The notes beneath the pieces are model-generated. The model ran no database searches, was not told the origin of the DNA, and saw nothing but the letters and a program-made list of their open reading frames with translations. The translations under genes were made by a program, and so were the position numbers. From positions 62,001-126,000 of the forward strand of contig NW_025930616.1 of NCBI RefSeq assembly GCF_000764305.2: a stretch of 64,000 nucleotides of DNA. The letters are read 5' to 3'. This stretch comes from Hyalella azteca (Eukaryota; Arthropoda; Malacostraca; Amphipoda; Hyalellidae). Positions 11,036 through 20,931 of the stretch are shown here, piece by piece (position 1 is the stretch's first letter; every line of letters begins with the position of its first letter).

Positions 11036-13537
11036 CTCCTCGTAAGCACTGGCTTCGTCATTGTAGCAGAGAGAGAAAGAGTCATCGTCAACTGGAGGAA
11101 GATATTCCTCTACGCTGCTGACGAGACGCAAACGAGGAACGTGAGGAGGGACAGACGACGTCTGACCTCCAACGTCATCAGAACTGCGACTGTACAGTCG
11201 GTCATGGTCAGATCTGGTCACTGAGTAGTGGCACACATAAGCCTTGTTATCGAGTGTTTCTTGTTCGTGTGACTTGTTTTGATTCGCATTATCAAGTAAG
11301 AGATAATTTTGATTCTTGACCAGCGACGACTGAGGGCTGCTGGCATGGTGGCTACTAGGCTCGTCGCTGTCGTAGCCTTCCGAGTCCGAGGCGTAGTCGC
11401 CATATTGAGGCCCATCCGAGGCTCGGGCCGCAATTTTATTCAGATTTTGAGGTCCATAAAACTTTTTCATGTATTCTCCTGTCATTTTGGGGACCTTTTG
11501 GATCATTTTACGTTGTTGTTGGCTCTCTTCAAACCTCTTGTTTTCTTCTTCGGCAACTCGTTCAAAGATGGCACATTTGTCGGCTACAAAAGAAGTCTTG
11601 CCTGAAAGCCATGGCGTTTCTTGCATTGACAAATCCATTTTATTTGCAACAGAATCGAAGTTTCTGGTTCCAATAGTTTTCTGCGGGTAATCTTCTATCC
11701 AATTTTTCCCCGTTCCATCCTGTACAATGAAGTTTGATTCCAATTCTGAAAACAACCCTGAGTTACCGTTGTCAGCTGTACGATCTTCATGATTACGCGG
11801 TTGGCCCCAAACTTCACACTCAAGCCACGCTTGCTCATCTCGCTGCTGGTTTGAGTTGAGCATTCCGCTGAAGCCTGCACCGTATCTTGGAACTTCTTCA
11901 GCTTCCTGAATGTCAGCGCCTGTGGAATCAGGCAAAGTGAGGCCTACAGAAGACATGTTGCAGCCGCTGCCGAAACGCCTTAGCAGACCTAGAGACATGG
12001 GGCCCCGTGTTGAATTGGGGCCTGAAACACGGCAGTCATCATCGCTGCTACTACTGCCACTGCTGCTCCCTTCATCATTGAACTCTAAAGGATTACCAGG
12101 GAGATATCTACTTCCATCTTCTTCGGACCCAGGAACTGTCAAAAAATTTGACCCGTAGCCAGGAATATTGAAATTTTTCAAGGATTTTCTACTTCGAGAG
12201 CCTTGCCTGAGCTTTGGAGCCTGTGGCGTGGGTGGCTGGAGGGATATTTCTGGCAAGCTCGTGGTTGTGGCAGGCAAAAAGAGTGTAGCTTTCTTTTGCG
12301 AGCTATTAACTGTGGATGAATCAAACGACATGCTACTGTAGCCTGAGGTGCTGCTACCCATACAGCTGATTATGAGGGACTCTCTGGCACTTGAATTACT
12401 CGAAGAATACTGCGTGTCATTGTGACTCTCACAACTACAAACACTACGCACCGATTCTAGATTATTGCTAGCGCGTGGATGAGACGAGGAATCAGCACTT
12501 TCGTGGCTATCGCTCAGAGAACGGGCTCTGTCGCTGATAATAAAGGAAGGGTTACATAAGCTTTTATTTAGCGTTGGAGGTTCAAAGCTTTTACTTCTTA
12601 ACTTCAGCTTCTTCCTACCTTGCACTGTATCATCGCTAGCTGATTGTATTTGGACCGACTTGTGTGTTTCGCCAGACGACTTCTCCACAGACTGCAATCT
12701 CACGTCGTCATCGGGCGTTAAACACGGAGTGGACGCCAGTTCTGGGTAATCCTGTTCTACTTCAGCATCAAGATAGCCTTCATATTCTTCAGGAGTTGGT
12801 AGTGTAACGTGATGTTTTGGAGATAATTGCGGCGACTCTTCTTGTATGCCTTCCAACTTCAATGAGTTTTTCTTCTCGTCCCTGGATCGCAGTAGCGCCT
12901 GGCGACGTTCCATCGCAGCCTCGATATGGTCTTCCTGACTCTCGGGCATGTCCAGCACGACTATTTCCTCACAACCGTGCAGCGAGTCACCGCCGCTCAG
13001 ACGTAGAAATTCAATCCGTTTTCGGATGAAGTCTTCCGTGTTCAAATTCTCTTCTTGCTCAAAAACAGGAGTCACACTTCGGGTCTCAATGAAGTCTGAA
13101 TTTATGTTCAACGAGTTTACGTACTTCTCCACCTTTTTCAAGCTGTTTACTTTCTTTTTTGGAAGCTGCTTTGCAGGGAATAGCTTTGCTTTGAACCTGC
13201 TACTTATTCCTTTCTTCTTTTGATCAGGTTTTGGTCTCTCATAAGGAATGGGCTCATCTTCGTCACTTTGTGAAGCTACTTCAACATTTTTTCTACTCGA
13301 GGAATTTGGATTGCAACTATCTTCTATCTCTAACTGAAAACCAACATTTTTGAAAGGAGAATCTAGGTTGTTGTTTAAGGCACTTGGATGTTCAGTAGAC
13401 GCTTCAGCGACCACTCTCAAGTCTGGATAAAGAATAGAAGGCTTTTTCAGACCGGGCTCCACTGTGGCACTTGTTCCTTCTGACGGGTCGTCTGCTCGCC
13501 GTGAGTCCGTAAGATCTCCAAAGGAACCACTTTTGTT
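11036..13537 (-). CDS. Exon 16: 834-codon disordered tail
   Basis: This 2,502-nt open exon (phase 0/0) has acceptor ttgactttctcag and donor GAGGAG|GTAATT. It starts NKSGSFGDLTDSRRADDPSE and ends SAYEE. No globular domain is recognised. There is a lysine-rich stretch (KKKGISSRFKAKLFPAKQL) near exon residues 103-135, a Ser/Asp run (SSSGSSSSDDD) near residue 495, many SP/TP sites, a CGSSTSGYSSMSF-like serine patch and a tyrosine-rich acidic segment near the end. Reading through the donor would add about 40 ordinary-looking residues to a stop at 10916, an alternative C-terminus. RGS3-type proteins also carry long disordered acidic stretches before the RGS domain, so an RGS exon further left would fit. 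Confidence 0.88.
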
Positions 13538-14151
13538 CTGAGAAAGTCAAGAATCGTCTTCAAATTTATTACAGACACTCATAATATCATGTTCCTATAA
13601 TATCATGTTCCTCTTACATGCATTTGGAGAATAGGACCGCCTAGCTTATTATAAACAAAGAATTCTCAGACAATTGGAAAAAAAAACTCTAAGCGAAATA
13701 GCCATTAGTAACACTAACTGAATTAGGAGACCTTGAATTTGGTCTACTTCTTGTAGCTGCATAATTGTAAATCAGAGTAAATAATAATTTAATTGAAGTA
13801 TGCTATCTATTTGATGTACAGTTTAATTTTAAAATAAGGTAATTTTACACAATGTAGCTCGCTTTGGTAAGAAATTGTTTTTTTAAGCACATCTATTTTT
13901 CACAACCGAAGAAAAATGCACATGGACATTAGTGAGTTATACTGTCAAAACAGAATAAACGCTTACGTCATCGACAACGAACTTTGATCAAATCCATCTC
14001 CGTTTGAAATTGATTTATCTTTGATCTCTAAATATTTATCTTGACCAGGAATACGACAGCATGGCTCGATTGTGGGTTACTTCTACTCTGAATATGATTT
14101 ATAATAAATAATTATTTGCTCCAGTAAGTATTAATCGTCGGAAAAAATCAC

Positions 14152-14302
14152 CTTGAAAGCCCTATGAGTGGCGGGAGATGTCGAGCGGAGCAGATGTAAG
14201 GCGTCGAGACTGAAGGCGCGTCCCAGACTCGACTCGTGAGTCGGAGAGCTTGCCTCGTGTGCCTTTGCTGTAGAGCTCTCACTGCCCCGCTTGCTCGAAA
14301 CT
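14152..14302 (-). CDS. Exon 15: Ser-rich linker after PH
   Basis: This 151-nt exon (phase 2 to phase 0) has acceptor gaacatttctgccag and donor TTCAAG|GTGATT. After the split codon it encodes VSSKRGSESSTAKAHEASSP, then LGRAFSLDALHLLRSTSPA and THRAFK: a basic, serine-rich linker with phosphorylation-like RxxS motifs. Support is the clean phase fit to the PH exon before and the long tail exon after. Confidence 0.75.
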
Positions 14303-14688
14303 CTGGCAGAAATGTTCTGTTACACATTACACATAAAAATTGATGTTCTTATCAAACTTGCATTAGAATTTTGATGTATTTTAGGACCGTTGGCGTTGTA
14401 AGATCGCTTCTTAGTACGCAGGTGAAACGGCAATGATTTTTGACAGCAACACGATAGCTCGGATTGCGTGACTACAACAGCTAAGCGAAAGTAGCTCGAA
14501 GTGCGATTGCAAGAAACTGTGAACTTTTTGACCGATATCCAAGACACCTATAATTTATATTGATGAATCAAAAGAATGACCACTTAGTCATAATCTTAGT
14601 AAATATTTTCCCATATCAATGAAAAATCTAAACAAGGAAACATGCGTGCAAATTTTCATATTGAAATGCTTCTGCGAACCTAAATGTG

Positions 14689-14855
14689 AAAAAATATAAC
14701 TCAGTACTCACTGCAGTGAGTGACAGAGAGCGCATTTTCTCGTCGACGAATACTTGAGGTCACGGACGGACGGACAGACGGATGGACAGACAGACAGACG
14801 GACATGGCGAGCACAATAGTGCATTTTTTCCATAAGTGAGAAAATGCGCTAAAAA
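14689..14855 (-). mobile_element. Dispersed short element, copy 2
   Basis: This reverse-orientation copy lies in the intron between exons 14 and 15, with the same ends and inner palindromes as the copy at 6062. Confidence 0.8.
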
Positions 14856-14947
14856 GAATGTTACATATTGAAAAAGGAGCGAAATTATTTTGCATAGATC
14901 AACAATAACAAATTTGCGTTCGAGAATTAAATATAGCGTCTGCTGAC

Positions 14948-15134
14948 ATGCATCGCTGCAACAAGTTGCTCCACGTGGCCTTGTGCTCCGGAGTTGGAGC
15001 TCGCAGTGAGAGGCTGCGGGTGAGGCCGCGATGGAGGCTACGGTAGAGGCGCAGCCACACGCGCCTCACCGGCCTCGGCCGTGCCTCGGTGCCGAGCCTC
15101 ACGCTCGTGTCCAGCAACAGACGGAGGTCGGTTG
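14948..15134 (-). CDS. Exon 14: PH domain, C-terminal strands and helix
   Basis: This 187-nt exon (phase 1 to phase 2) has acceptor cgttattttccag and donor CGATGCAT|GTCAGC. It reads PTDLRLLLDTSVRLGTEAR, later SLSLRAPTPEHKATWSNLLQ and RC. A strand followed by T-P-E-x-K-x-x-W-x-x-x-L-Q is the closing helix with the invariant PH tryptophan. The middle is unusually arginine-rich (RPRPVRRVWLRLYRSLHRG), which could contact acidic lipids; that is inference. A 29-bp minisatellite begins just upstream of the acceptor. Confidence 0.8.
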
Positions 15135-15142
15135 CTGGAAAA

Positions 15143-15243
15143 TAACGTTGGATTTAAATGATGCTAGAATGCAACGTTGGATTTCAATGATGCTAGAATG
15201 CAACGTTGGATTTCAATGATGCTGGAATGCAACGTTGGATTTC
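15143..15243. repeat. 29-bp minisatellite upstream of the PH exon 14 acceptor
   Basis: There are about 3.5 units of aacgttggatttcaatgatg plus ctagaatgc. The repeat ends at the pyrimidine tract of the exon 14 acceptor. Confidence 0.88.
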
Positions 15244-15679
15244 AATGAATATAATTATTATACTTAAATAGCTCTACTGGCAGTGGCATCATATGGCTCA
15301 TTTTTAGAGGGCTTCAGCACCCTAGAATTTTCTGAGTTCGAATAAACAATCGAACAGTAGTTATAAATTATTACAGCAAATATGATCAAAAAATTTATGA
15401 GGCCTAGTCTTCTCGGTCTTTCAATCCTATATGACGCTCCTGTTTTAACATATAACACATTTCAATATATATTTATATTTTTCATCAATTTTCATTACGA
15501 ACAGGTTTATCGTGGTCTACTGTTACTGTTAGAGGTACTAATGTGCTATTGTTACACCAGAGCTGCGAAACTCAAGACAATAATCTACAAGCTTAAACCA
15601 TTTACTTAAACCATAAACCACAGACACATACACTGGCGACGACTCTTAAGAATATCGCAGCTCAGCGTTCCGAACTCAC

Positions 15680-15890
15680 GATGTTTCTTGACGTTGAAGT
15701 TGGTGTGGACGATGGCGGCGAGCAGCAACGGTTCCTCCACGACGTAAATCACGCGGTCCCTGTTGATGACGGTTAGCAGCAGCAGGTCGCTGAACAACAT
15801 CGCCCAGTAGTGGCGCGTCTGCCGCCCTTCACACGCCCATAACTCGCCTCCGAACACCCATCGTCGCCGCCCGTCGTCCAGCTCGAAAGG
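15680..15890 (-). CDS. Exon 13: PH domain, N-terminal strands
   Basis: This 211-nt exon (phase 0 to phase 1) has acceptor gcgcgcgtttccag and donor AACATC|GTGAGT. It encodes PFELDDGRRRWVFGGELWAC, then TRHYWAMLFSDLLLLTVIN, the hydrophobic strand-turn typical of PH domains (x-x-L-F-S-D-L-L-L-x-x), and LLLAAIVHTNFNVKKH. PH domains after a DH domain usually bind phosphoinositides or shape the exchange site. A perfect 95-bp copy of the 5' edge of this exon recurs at 18977-19071. Confidence 0.85.
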
Positions 15891-15928
15891 CTGGAAACGC
15901 GCGCAACGAGTCTGGCAGCAAGACTCAC
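15891..15928 (-). other. Apparent 38-nt intron, probably an assembly collapse
   Basis: The donor of exon 12 and the acceptor of exon 13 are only 38 nt apart, too short for a normal spliceosomal intron. The same acceptor edge at 18977-19071 is followed by about 350 bp of unique sequence and then a 42-bp array built from the same donor. That arrangement looks like the true intron, placed elsewhere by the assembler. Confidence 0.6.
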
Positions 15929-16072
15929 CTCAGTGAACCTGGTGAAGACGAGTCTGGCAGCGATGTCGGCCACGGAGGTGAGTGGACTGCGGAGGCGGGA
16001 CGGTGAGTTAGGGGAAGTCCCCAGCCCAGGCTCCATGATGTTGTGTTGTGACGTCACCTCGTGGTACGCGTT
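15929..16072 (-). CDS. Exon 12: linker between DH and PH
   Basis: This 144-nt exon (phase 0/0) has acceptor tttgacctgtcacag and donor ACTGAG|GTGAGT. It encodes NAYHEVTSQHNIMEPGLG, then SPSRLRSPLTSVADIAARLV and FTRFTE, which leads into the PH start PFEL. An upstream acceptor (ctgcatcag) would lengthen it but would break phase with exon 11. The last helices expected of a DH domain are not seen here or between 16.1 and 18.4 kb, so an exon may be missing from the assembly. The exon end and donor are the seed of the 42-bp array at 19427-20094. Confidence 0.65.
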
Positions 16073-17696
16073 CTGTGACAGGTCAAATTTGCGACTACGA
16101 CTGATGCAGTAACAGTCCAATCTAATACGTAAATACAACATAAAATACTAACACTTAGAACAATTAAATGCAGTGAAAAAACATTCATTACTCTTCAAAT
16201 GCAATAAAATTAATTAGCTAGCAATATGTTGCTTATAAATTGATTTTGGCAGTTTTGATAAATTGAAGATACGTCATTGACAGGCAACAGATTCTTGTCA
16301 TCTCAAATGAATACTCAGGATGAGAAGTATCGGAAAGCATCAAAATTTCAATCATCCGCTGCAGACTTAATGACGATTAATTTGATTTAATTTGAGCATA
16401 GTTGCAATCATAAGCTCCGTGATTTTAAATAAAACCACACACACCAGCTATCAGAAATCAGTTCTTGAGAAACCATTACATTCTTAGTTTTAGCAATAAG
16501 CAGCATTTGAGCCCGGGATCAATAATCTCAAGAACTTTAGAATCCCAATATCCTGATCCCCGTTAATAGTATAAAACTAATGTATCGTAATTTATAGAAC
16601 TCCTTTTTAACCCTACATTTTACACAGAAAGATGGAATTTCGTTTGACACCTCTTGTACAATGTGACGGAACATATTTTGTGCATCCTCCCAATTTAAGA
16701 ACTAAATTTTATATTAGTTCTAACCGTCTCCCCTCATTTTGCAATTACTTACTATTATCCCCCATGAAAAAAAATTTCAGCTCCACCGAGCCCTCGCGCC
16801 CCGAGCACTGAACCCTTAAGCTTATAACACTGAACCCTCTAGCCCCTAGACCTGAATTCCCAAGTTCCTCCCGCAGACCCCCAGACCCCCAGACCCTCAG
16901 ACGCCCAGACCCATACAACTCAGCACTTCACACAGATAATACGAGGGAAAGGTACTTAAGTATACAGCAACTCAGAACTTCACACAGATAATTCAAATAC
17001 AATATTCAATTTCGCGCGTTTTAAACTCAGGTCTAAGAATTGGACTAAGTTTCGTGAACGAATGGTATTTGATAAGGTAACCAAAATATCGTATGATTTA
17101 GTCAATATCGTTGTTGTTGAGCGCTACCGGAGTAAAGCAATTGTTGGGTTAAAGATAAATTTCTGCTTTTAGAGATTACCGGGAATTTACCACACATTGG
17201 TTAAGAAATAGTTAGTCATTTAAAAACAATGTTTAGATGACTAACATTGATAACTAACATGTTTAGATAACTAACATTGAGTATTGAAAAGTTTGAGATG
17301 TTTTTTTCAGATTATTGAACCCAGGCTTAATAATTCCTGTCATTTAGAATCTATTATCTCAAATCCCGTCGTTTTCGTAATCCCGTTGAAAATAAAAAAG
17401 CTTGTGTATTCTAATAAAATGTAGAACAATTCAAACCCACATTTTACATGGAACATAGAGCTCCCATTTTATTCTAATTTCAAAATCTAATAAACATCTT
17501 CACTTCCATAATTCCCTATGTTCTCCCCTTAACCATAATAGGTAATAATTAACTTGACCTTTCTGTAAACTAGCGATCGACAGCTCACTCGTCGAATGCT
17601 CGTCTGAGCATTCAAAACCCATGCGATCGATGATCTGCCTAAGAAATGATGATATAATCTGATTAACTATTCGCATTCAAAATTATCTTATCTGCA
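16073..17696. other. Intronic sequence, no exon found
   Basis: This stretch should hold the missing last DH helices if the order is correct, but I see no [RK]xxRYPLLL-like exon on the minus strand. There is a C-rich tract with cagacccccagaccccca near 16880. Confidence 0.55.
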
Positions 17697-18130
17697 GCCA
17701 GCGAAAGTTAAATTCCTCTAATGAAATTATATATAACTTCTATTTTGTTCTATATTCAGAAACATTACCAGTTAATATTTTTAAACTTTCAATTCTGAAA
17801 ATATGCTTCAGAATTGTATGCTTGTATTGTATGTTTCAGAATTGTATCGCCATGTATGCAAAAGATTCCACAATACTAAAGATAACTTGAAATAAAACCA
17901 CGTAATTCCAAACTCCCGAAAAAGTGTTATTTAAACTCCCCAAATGACATGAAATCTTCCCGGAAATTTATGTATGCGAATTTTTTTTTATAAAATATTT
18001 TATTTAGATTTTCGAAAGTGGAAATTCATATTTGTGTCGATATATGTGATTAGGAGTACAAACACGAATAAAAAATTTTTTTGACACGTTGAGCGATAAG
18101 ATTAGCAGATACAAAATAGTCAATGAAAAA

Positions 18131-18276
18131 TTTAACTTAGTACTCACTGCAGTGAGTGACAGAGAGCGCATTTTCTCGTCGACGAAAACGTGGTTACGGA
18201 CAGACAGACGGACAGACGGACGGACAAGACGAGCACAATAGCGCCTTTTTCCACAAATGAGAAAATGCGCTAAAAA
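18131..18276 (-). mobile_element. Dispersed short element, copy 3 (has an empty-site partner)
   Basis: This reverse-orientation copy is inside duplicated segment B. Segment A has the uninterrupted site (caatgaaaaa|atactc), which fixes the insertion ends to A-rich flanks and shows that insertion followed the duplication or differs between haplotypes. Confidence 0.85.
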
Positions 18277-18427
18277 TACTCTTTGAAAAGCAGACAAACC
18301 TATTCATTTCCTTATAATTAATTTCTTGTGTCAATTAATTTATTGTAATTTATTCTAAAATTGTACTGCTATATTGCTTTATTGTACTGCTAAATTTATT
18401 GTAATAAATATCATAGACATCTCTGAC

Positions 18428-18598
18428 CTGGGCCGGTAAGTGCAGGAAGCTGGTGATGTCGAGCCCGACGTCAGGCAAATGACTCTTGGGCGTCAGGAAG
18501 TTGAGGAAGCGTGCGTCTGAGAGCTTCGCTGCCAGGATCTTGTTGGCTGCAGGGATGCATCTCAGGTGGCTCTCGTACAGACCGAGCAGCTCGGTCAG
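18428..18598 (-). CDS. Exon 11 (copy B): duplicate DH-like exon
   Basis: This exon has the same 171-nt length, phase 0/0 and splice-site positions as copy A at 20625-20795. The acceptor is tgatcag and the donor GCCCAG|GTCAGAG is closer to consensus than that of copy A. The protein differs at only about five positions (for example QLTE for QLTQ, YES for YEA, PAA for PVA, FLN for FLS, KSH for KNH). The open frame and splice sites are intact, so it is not an obvious pseudo-exon. Using both copies in one message would repeat 57 residues and break the DH fold. Confidence 0.55.
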
Positions 18599-18660
18599 CT
18601 GATCATACATCAATATTTACATTAATCATTAAATGATAAGTCAGACAGTACATGTTGTTC

Positions 18661-18734
18661 TTCGCTGCCAGTATCTTGTTGGCTACAGGGATGCATCTCA
18701 GGTGCGCCTCGTACAGACCGAGCAGCTCGGTCAG
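18661..18734 (-). pseudogene. Partial copy of DH exon 11 (acceptor half)
   Basis: This repeats the first about 74 nt of exon 11 with its acceptor-like ...atcag, but it lacks the second half and the donor. It is a local tandem fragment upstream of exon copy B. Confidence 0.8.
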
Positions 18735-18796
18735 CTGATCATATATCAATATTAATATTAATCATTAAATAATAAGTCAGACAGTACATGTTGTTT

Positions 18797-18870
18797 TTCG
18801 CTGCCAGGATCTTGTTGGCTACAGGGATGCATCTCAGGTGCGCCTCGTACAGACAAAGCAGCTGGGTCAG
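18797..18870 (-). pseudogene. Second partial copy of DH exon 11
   Basis: This is another repeat of the acceptor half of exon 11, slightly more diverged (agacaaagcag in place of agaccgagcag), again without a donor. Confidence 0.8.
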
Positions 18871-18976
18871 CTGATCACACATCAATATTAACGATGATAA
18901 TTAGATAATTAGTCAGTCAGTGCACTTAGTTTCTTGGCACCACTACAAACTGAAGATAATTGATATTAAAAATAAA

Positions 18977-19071
18977 GTGGCGCGTCTGCCGCCCTTCACA
19001 CGCCCATAACTCGCCTCCGAACACCCATCGTCGCCGCCCGTCGTCCAGCTCGAAAGGCTGGAAACGCGCGC
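18977..19071 (-). pseudogene. Identical stray copy of PH exon 13 5' edge
   Basis: This 95 bp is identical base for base to 15810-15904, covering the acceptor and the first about 80 nt of exon 13. It abuts duplicated segment B with no transition. Perfect identity argues for an assembly duplicate rather than an old genomic copy. Confidence 0.85.
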
Positions 19072-19426
19072 CATAGAAAGGATATAGATTATTGATTTTA
19101 TTTATTATTAATCTTGCAGTAAATATCTACGATAGGATTGGGCCCTATAATCCTCGAAGACAGGCAGTCAAAGACATGGAATGGGGCTGTTCCATATTAG
19201 CACCGAAGACAGACAGTCAACGACAGATAATAATAAAATGCAAGGATACTCTCGAAGTTATTCATTCCAAAGAATACAATTGAGTTGGCAAGATGATCGT
19301 ATTGTGGATGCGACTAAATTGATAGCCGTGAAATTGACATCGTGCATCTCTGAAGCAATCTGAAATGCAGACGAACAAATTCAGTTGCAAATTAATAAAA
19401 AGTTGATATGAATCTAGGTTAACACA

Positions 19427-20094
19427 GACGAGTCTGGCAGCAAGACTCACCTCAGTGAACCTGGTGAAGACGAGTCTGGCAGCAAGACTCACCGCAGCGA
19501 ACCTGGTGAAGACGAGTCTGGCAGCAAGACTCACCTCAGTGAACCTGGTGAAGACGAGTCTGGCAGCAAGACTCACCTCAGTGAACCTGGTGAAGACGAG
19601 TCTGGCAGCAAGACTCACCTCAGTGAACCTGGTGAAGACGAGTCTGGCAGCAAGACTCACCTCAGTGAACCTGGTGAAGACGAGTCTGGCAGCAAGACTC
19701 ACCTCAGTGAACCTGGTGAAGACGAGTCTGGCAGCAAGACTCACCTCAGTGAACCTGGTGAAGACGAGTCTGGCAGCAAGACTCACCTCAGTGAACCTGG
19801 TGAAGACGAGTCTGGCAGCAAGACTCACCTCAGTGAACCTGGTGAAGACGAGTCTGGCAGCAAGACTCACCTCAGTGAACCTGGTGAAGACGAGTCTGGC
19901 AGCAAGACTCACCTCAGTGAACCTGGTGAAGACGAGTCTGGCAGCAAGACTCACCTCAGTGAACCTGGTGAAGACGAGTCTGGCAGCAAGACTCACCTCA
20001 GTGAACCTGGTGAAGACGAGTCTGGCAGCAAGACTCACCTCAGTGAACCTGGTGAAGACGAGTCTGGCAGCAAGACTCACCTCAGTGAACCTGG
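19427..20094. repeat. 42-bp minisatellite carrying a splice donor
   Basis: There are about 16 near-perfect units of gacgagtctggcagcaagac followed by tcacctcagtgaacctggtg and aa. On the minus strand each unit contains TTCACTGAG|GTGAGTC, the exact end of exon 12 plus its donor. Because 42 is divisible by three, long open frames appear on both strands; they are not genes. The array ends at an N (20095), so its true length is unknown. Confidence 0.95.
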
Positions 20095-20095
20095 N
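20095..20095. other. Single-N assembly join
   Basis: One undefined base lies exactly between the 42-bp array and duplicated segment A. It marks a scaffolding or gap-fill join rather than a sequenced base. Confidence 0.9.
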
Positions 20096-20624
20096 GCCAG
20101 CGAAAGTTAAATTCCTCTAATGAAATTATATATAACTTCTATTTTGTTCTATATTCAGAAACATTACCAGTTAATATTTTTAAACTTTCAATTCTGAAAA
20201 TATGCTTCAGAATAAAATCACGGATTAGCGCGGCGATCGTCATGTATCCAAAAAATTCCACAATACTAAAGATAACTTTAAATAAAACCACGTGCTTCCA
20301 AATTCTCGAAAAAGTTTTATTTAAACTCCCCAAATGAGATGAAATCTTGCCAGAAATTCATCTATGCGAGACAATTTTTTTTAATATATTCGTTAGATTT
20401 TCGAAAGTTAAGATTCATATTTGTGCCGATATATTCAGTTAGTAGTACAAACACTGGTAAGAAATTATTTGTCGCGTTGATCGATAAATTTAACAAATAC
20501 AAAGATACTAATCAATGAAAAAATACTCCTGGACAAGCAGACAAACCTATTCATTATGCTTTAATAAATTTCCTACGTGTTGGCCGTAAAATTTATTGTA
20601 ATAAATATCATAGATATCCCTAAC

Positions 20625-20795
20625 CTGAGCCGGTAAGTGCAGGAAGCTGGTGATGTCGAGGCCGACGTCAGGCAAATGATTCTTGGGCGTCAGGAAGCTG
20701 AGGAAGCGCGCGTCTGAGAGCTTCGCTGCCAGGATCTTGTTGGCTACAGGGATGCACCTGAGGTGCGCCTCGTACAGACCGAGCAGCTGGGTCAG
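20625..20795 (-). CDS. Exon 11 (copy A): DH-like domain, third conserved region
   Basis: This 171-nt exon is in phase 0 at both ends, with acceptor gatgtttgatcag and donor GCTCAG|GTTAGG. It encodes QLLGLYEAHLRCIPVANKIL, then SDARFLSFLTPKNHLPDVGL and DITSFLHLPAQ. Y-x-x-H/Y-C followed by F-x-x-F-L and L-D-I/L-x-S-F-L-x-x-P-x-Q is the third DH region, the main Rho-contacting helix. A near-identical copy lies at 18428-18598. The two are candidates for mutually exclusive exons or for a haplotype duplicated by the assembler. Confidence 0.75.
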
Positions 20796-20857
20796 CTGAT
20801 CAAACATCTATATTAATATTAATCATTAAATAATAAGTCAGACAGTACATGTTGTTC

Positions 20858-20931
20858 TTCGCTGCCAGGATCTTGTTGGCTACAGGGATGCATGACAGGT
20901 GGCTCTCGTACAGACCGAGCAGCTGGGTCAG
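20858..20931 (-). pseudogene. Partial copy of DH exon 11 upstream of copy A
   Basis: This acceptor-half fragment of exon 11 lies next to copy A, with a small change (catgacaggtggctc). It shows that the fragment duplication was already present in both large segments. Confidence 0.8.

Larger units (their letters stand above)
17697..18976. repeat. Duplicated segment, copy B (contains DH exon copy B)
   Basis: This segment matches 20096-21020 over most of its length, from gccagcgaaagttaaattcc to gaagataattgatatta, with substitutions, small indels and one dispersed-element insertion at 18131-18276. It stops exactly where the stray PH edge begins (18977). It is either a real tandem duplication or two haplotypes placed in series. 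Confidence 0.8.

Noticed and set aside
19262..20120. Long open frames of 14-residue repeats on both strands
   Set aside because: They are translations of the 42-bp minisatellite, whose period is divisible by three. Only the exon 12 edge they derive from is coding.
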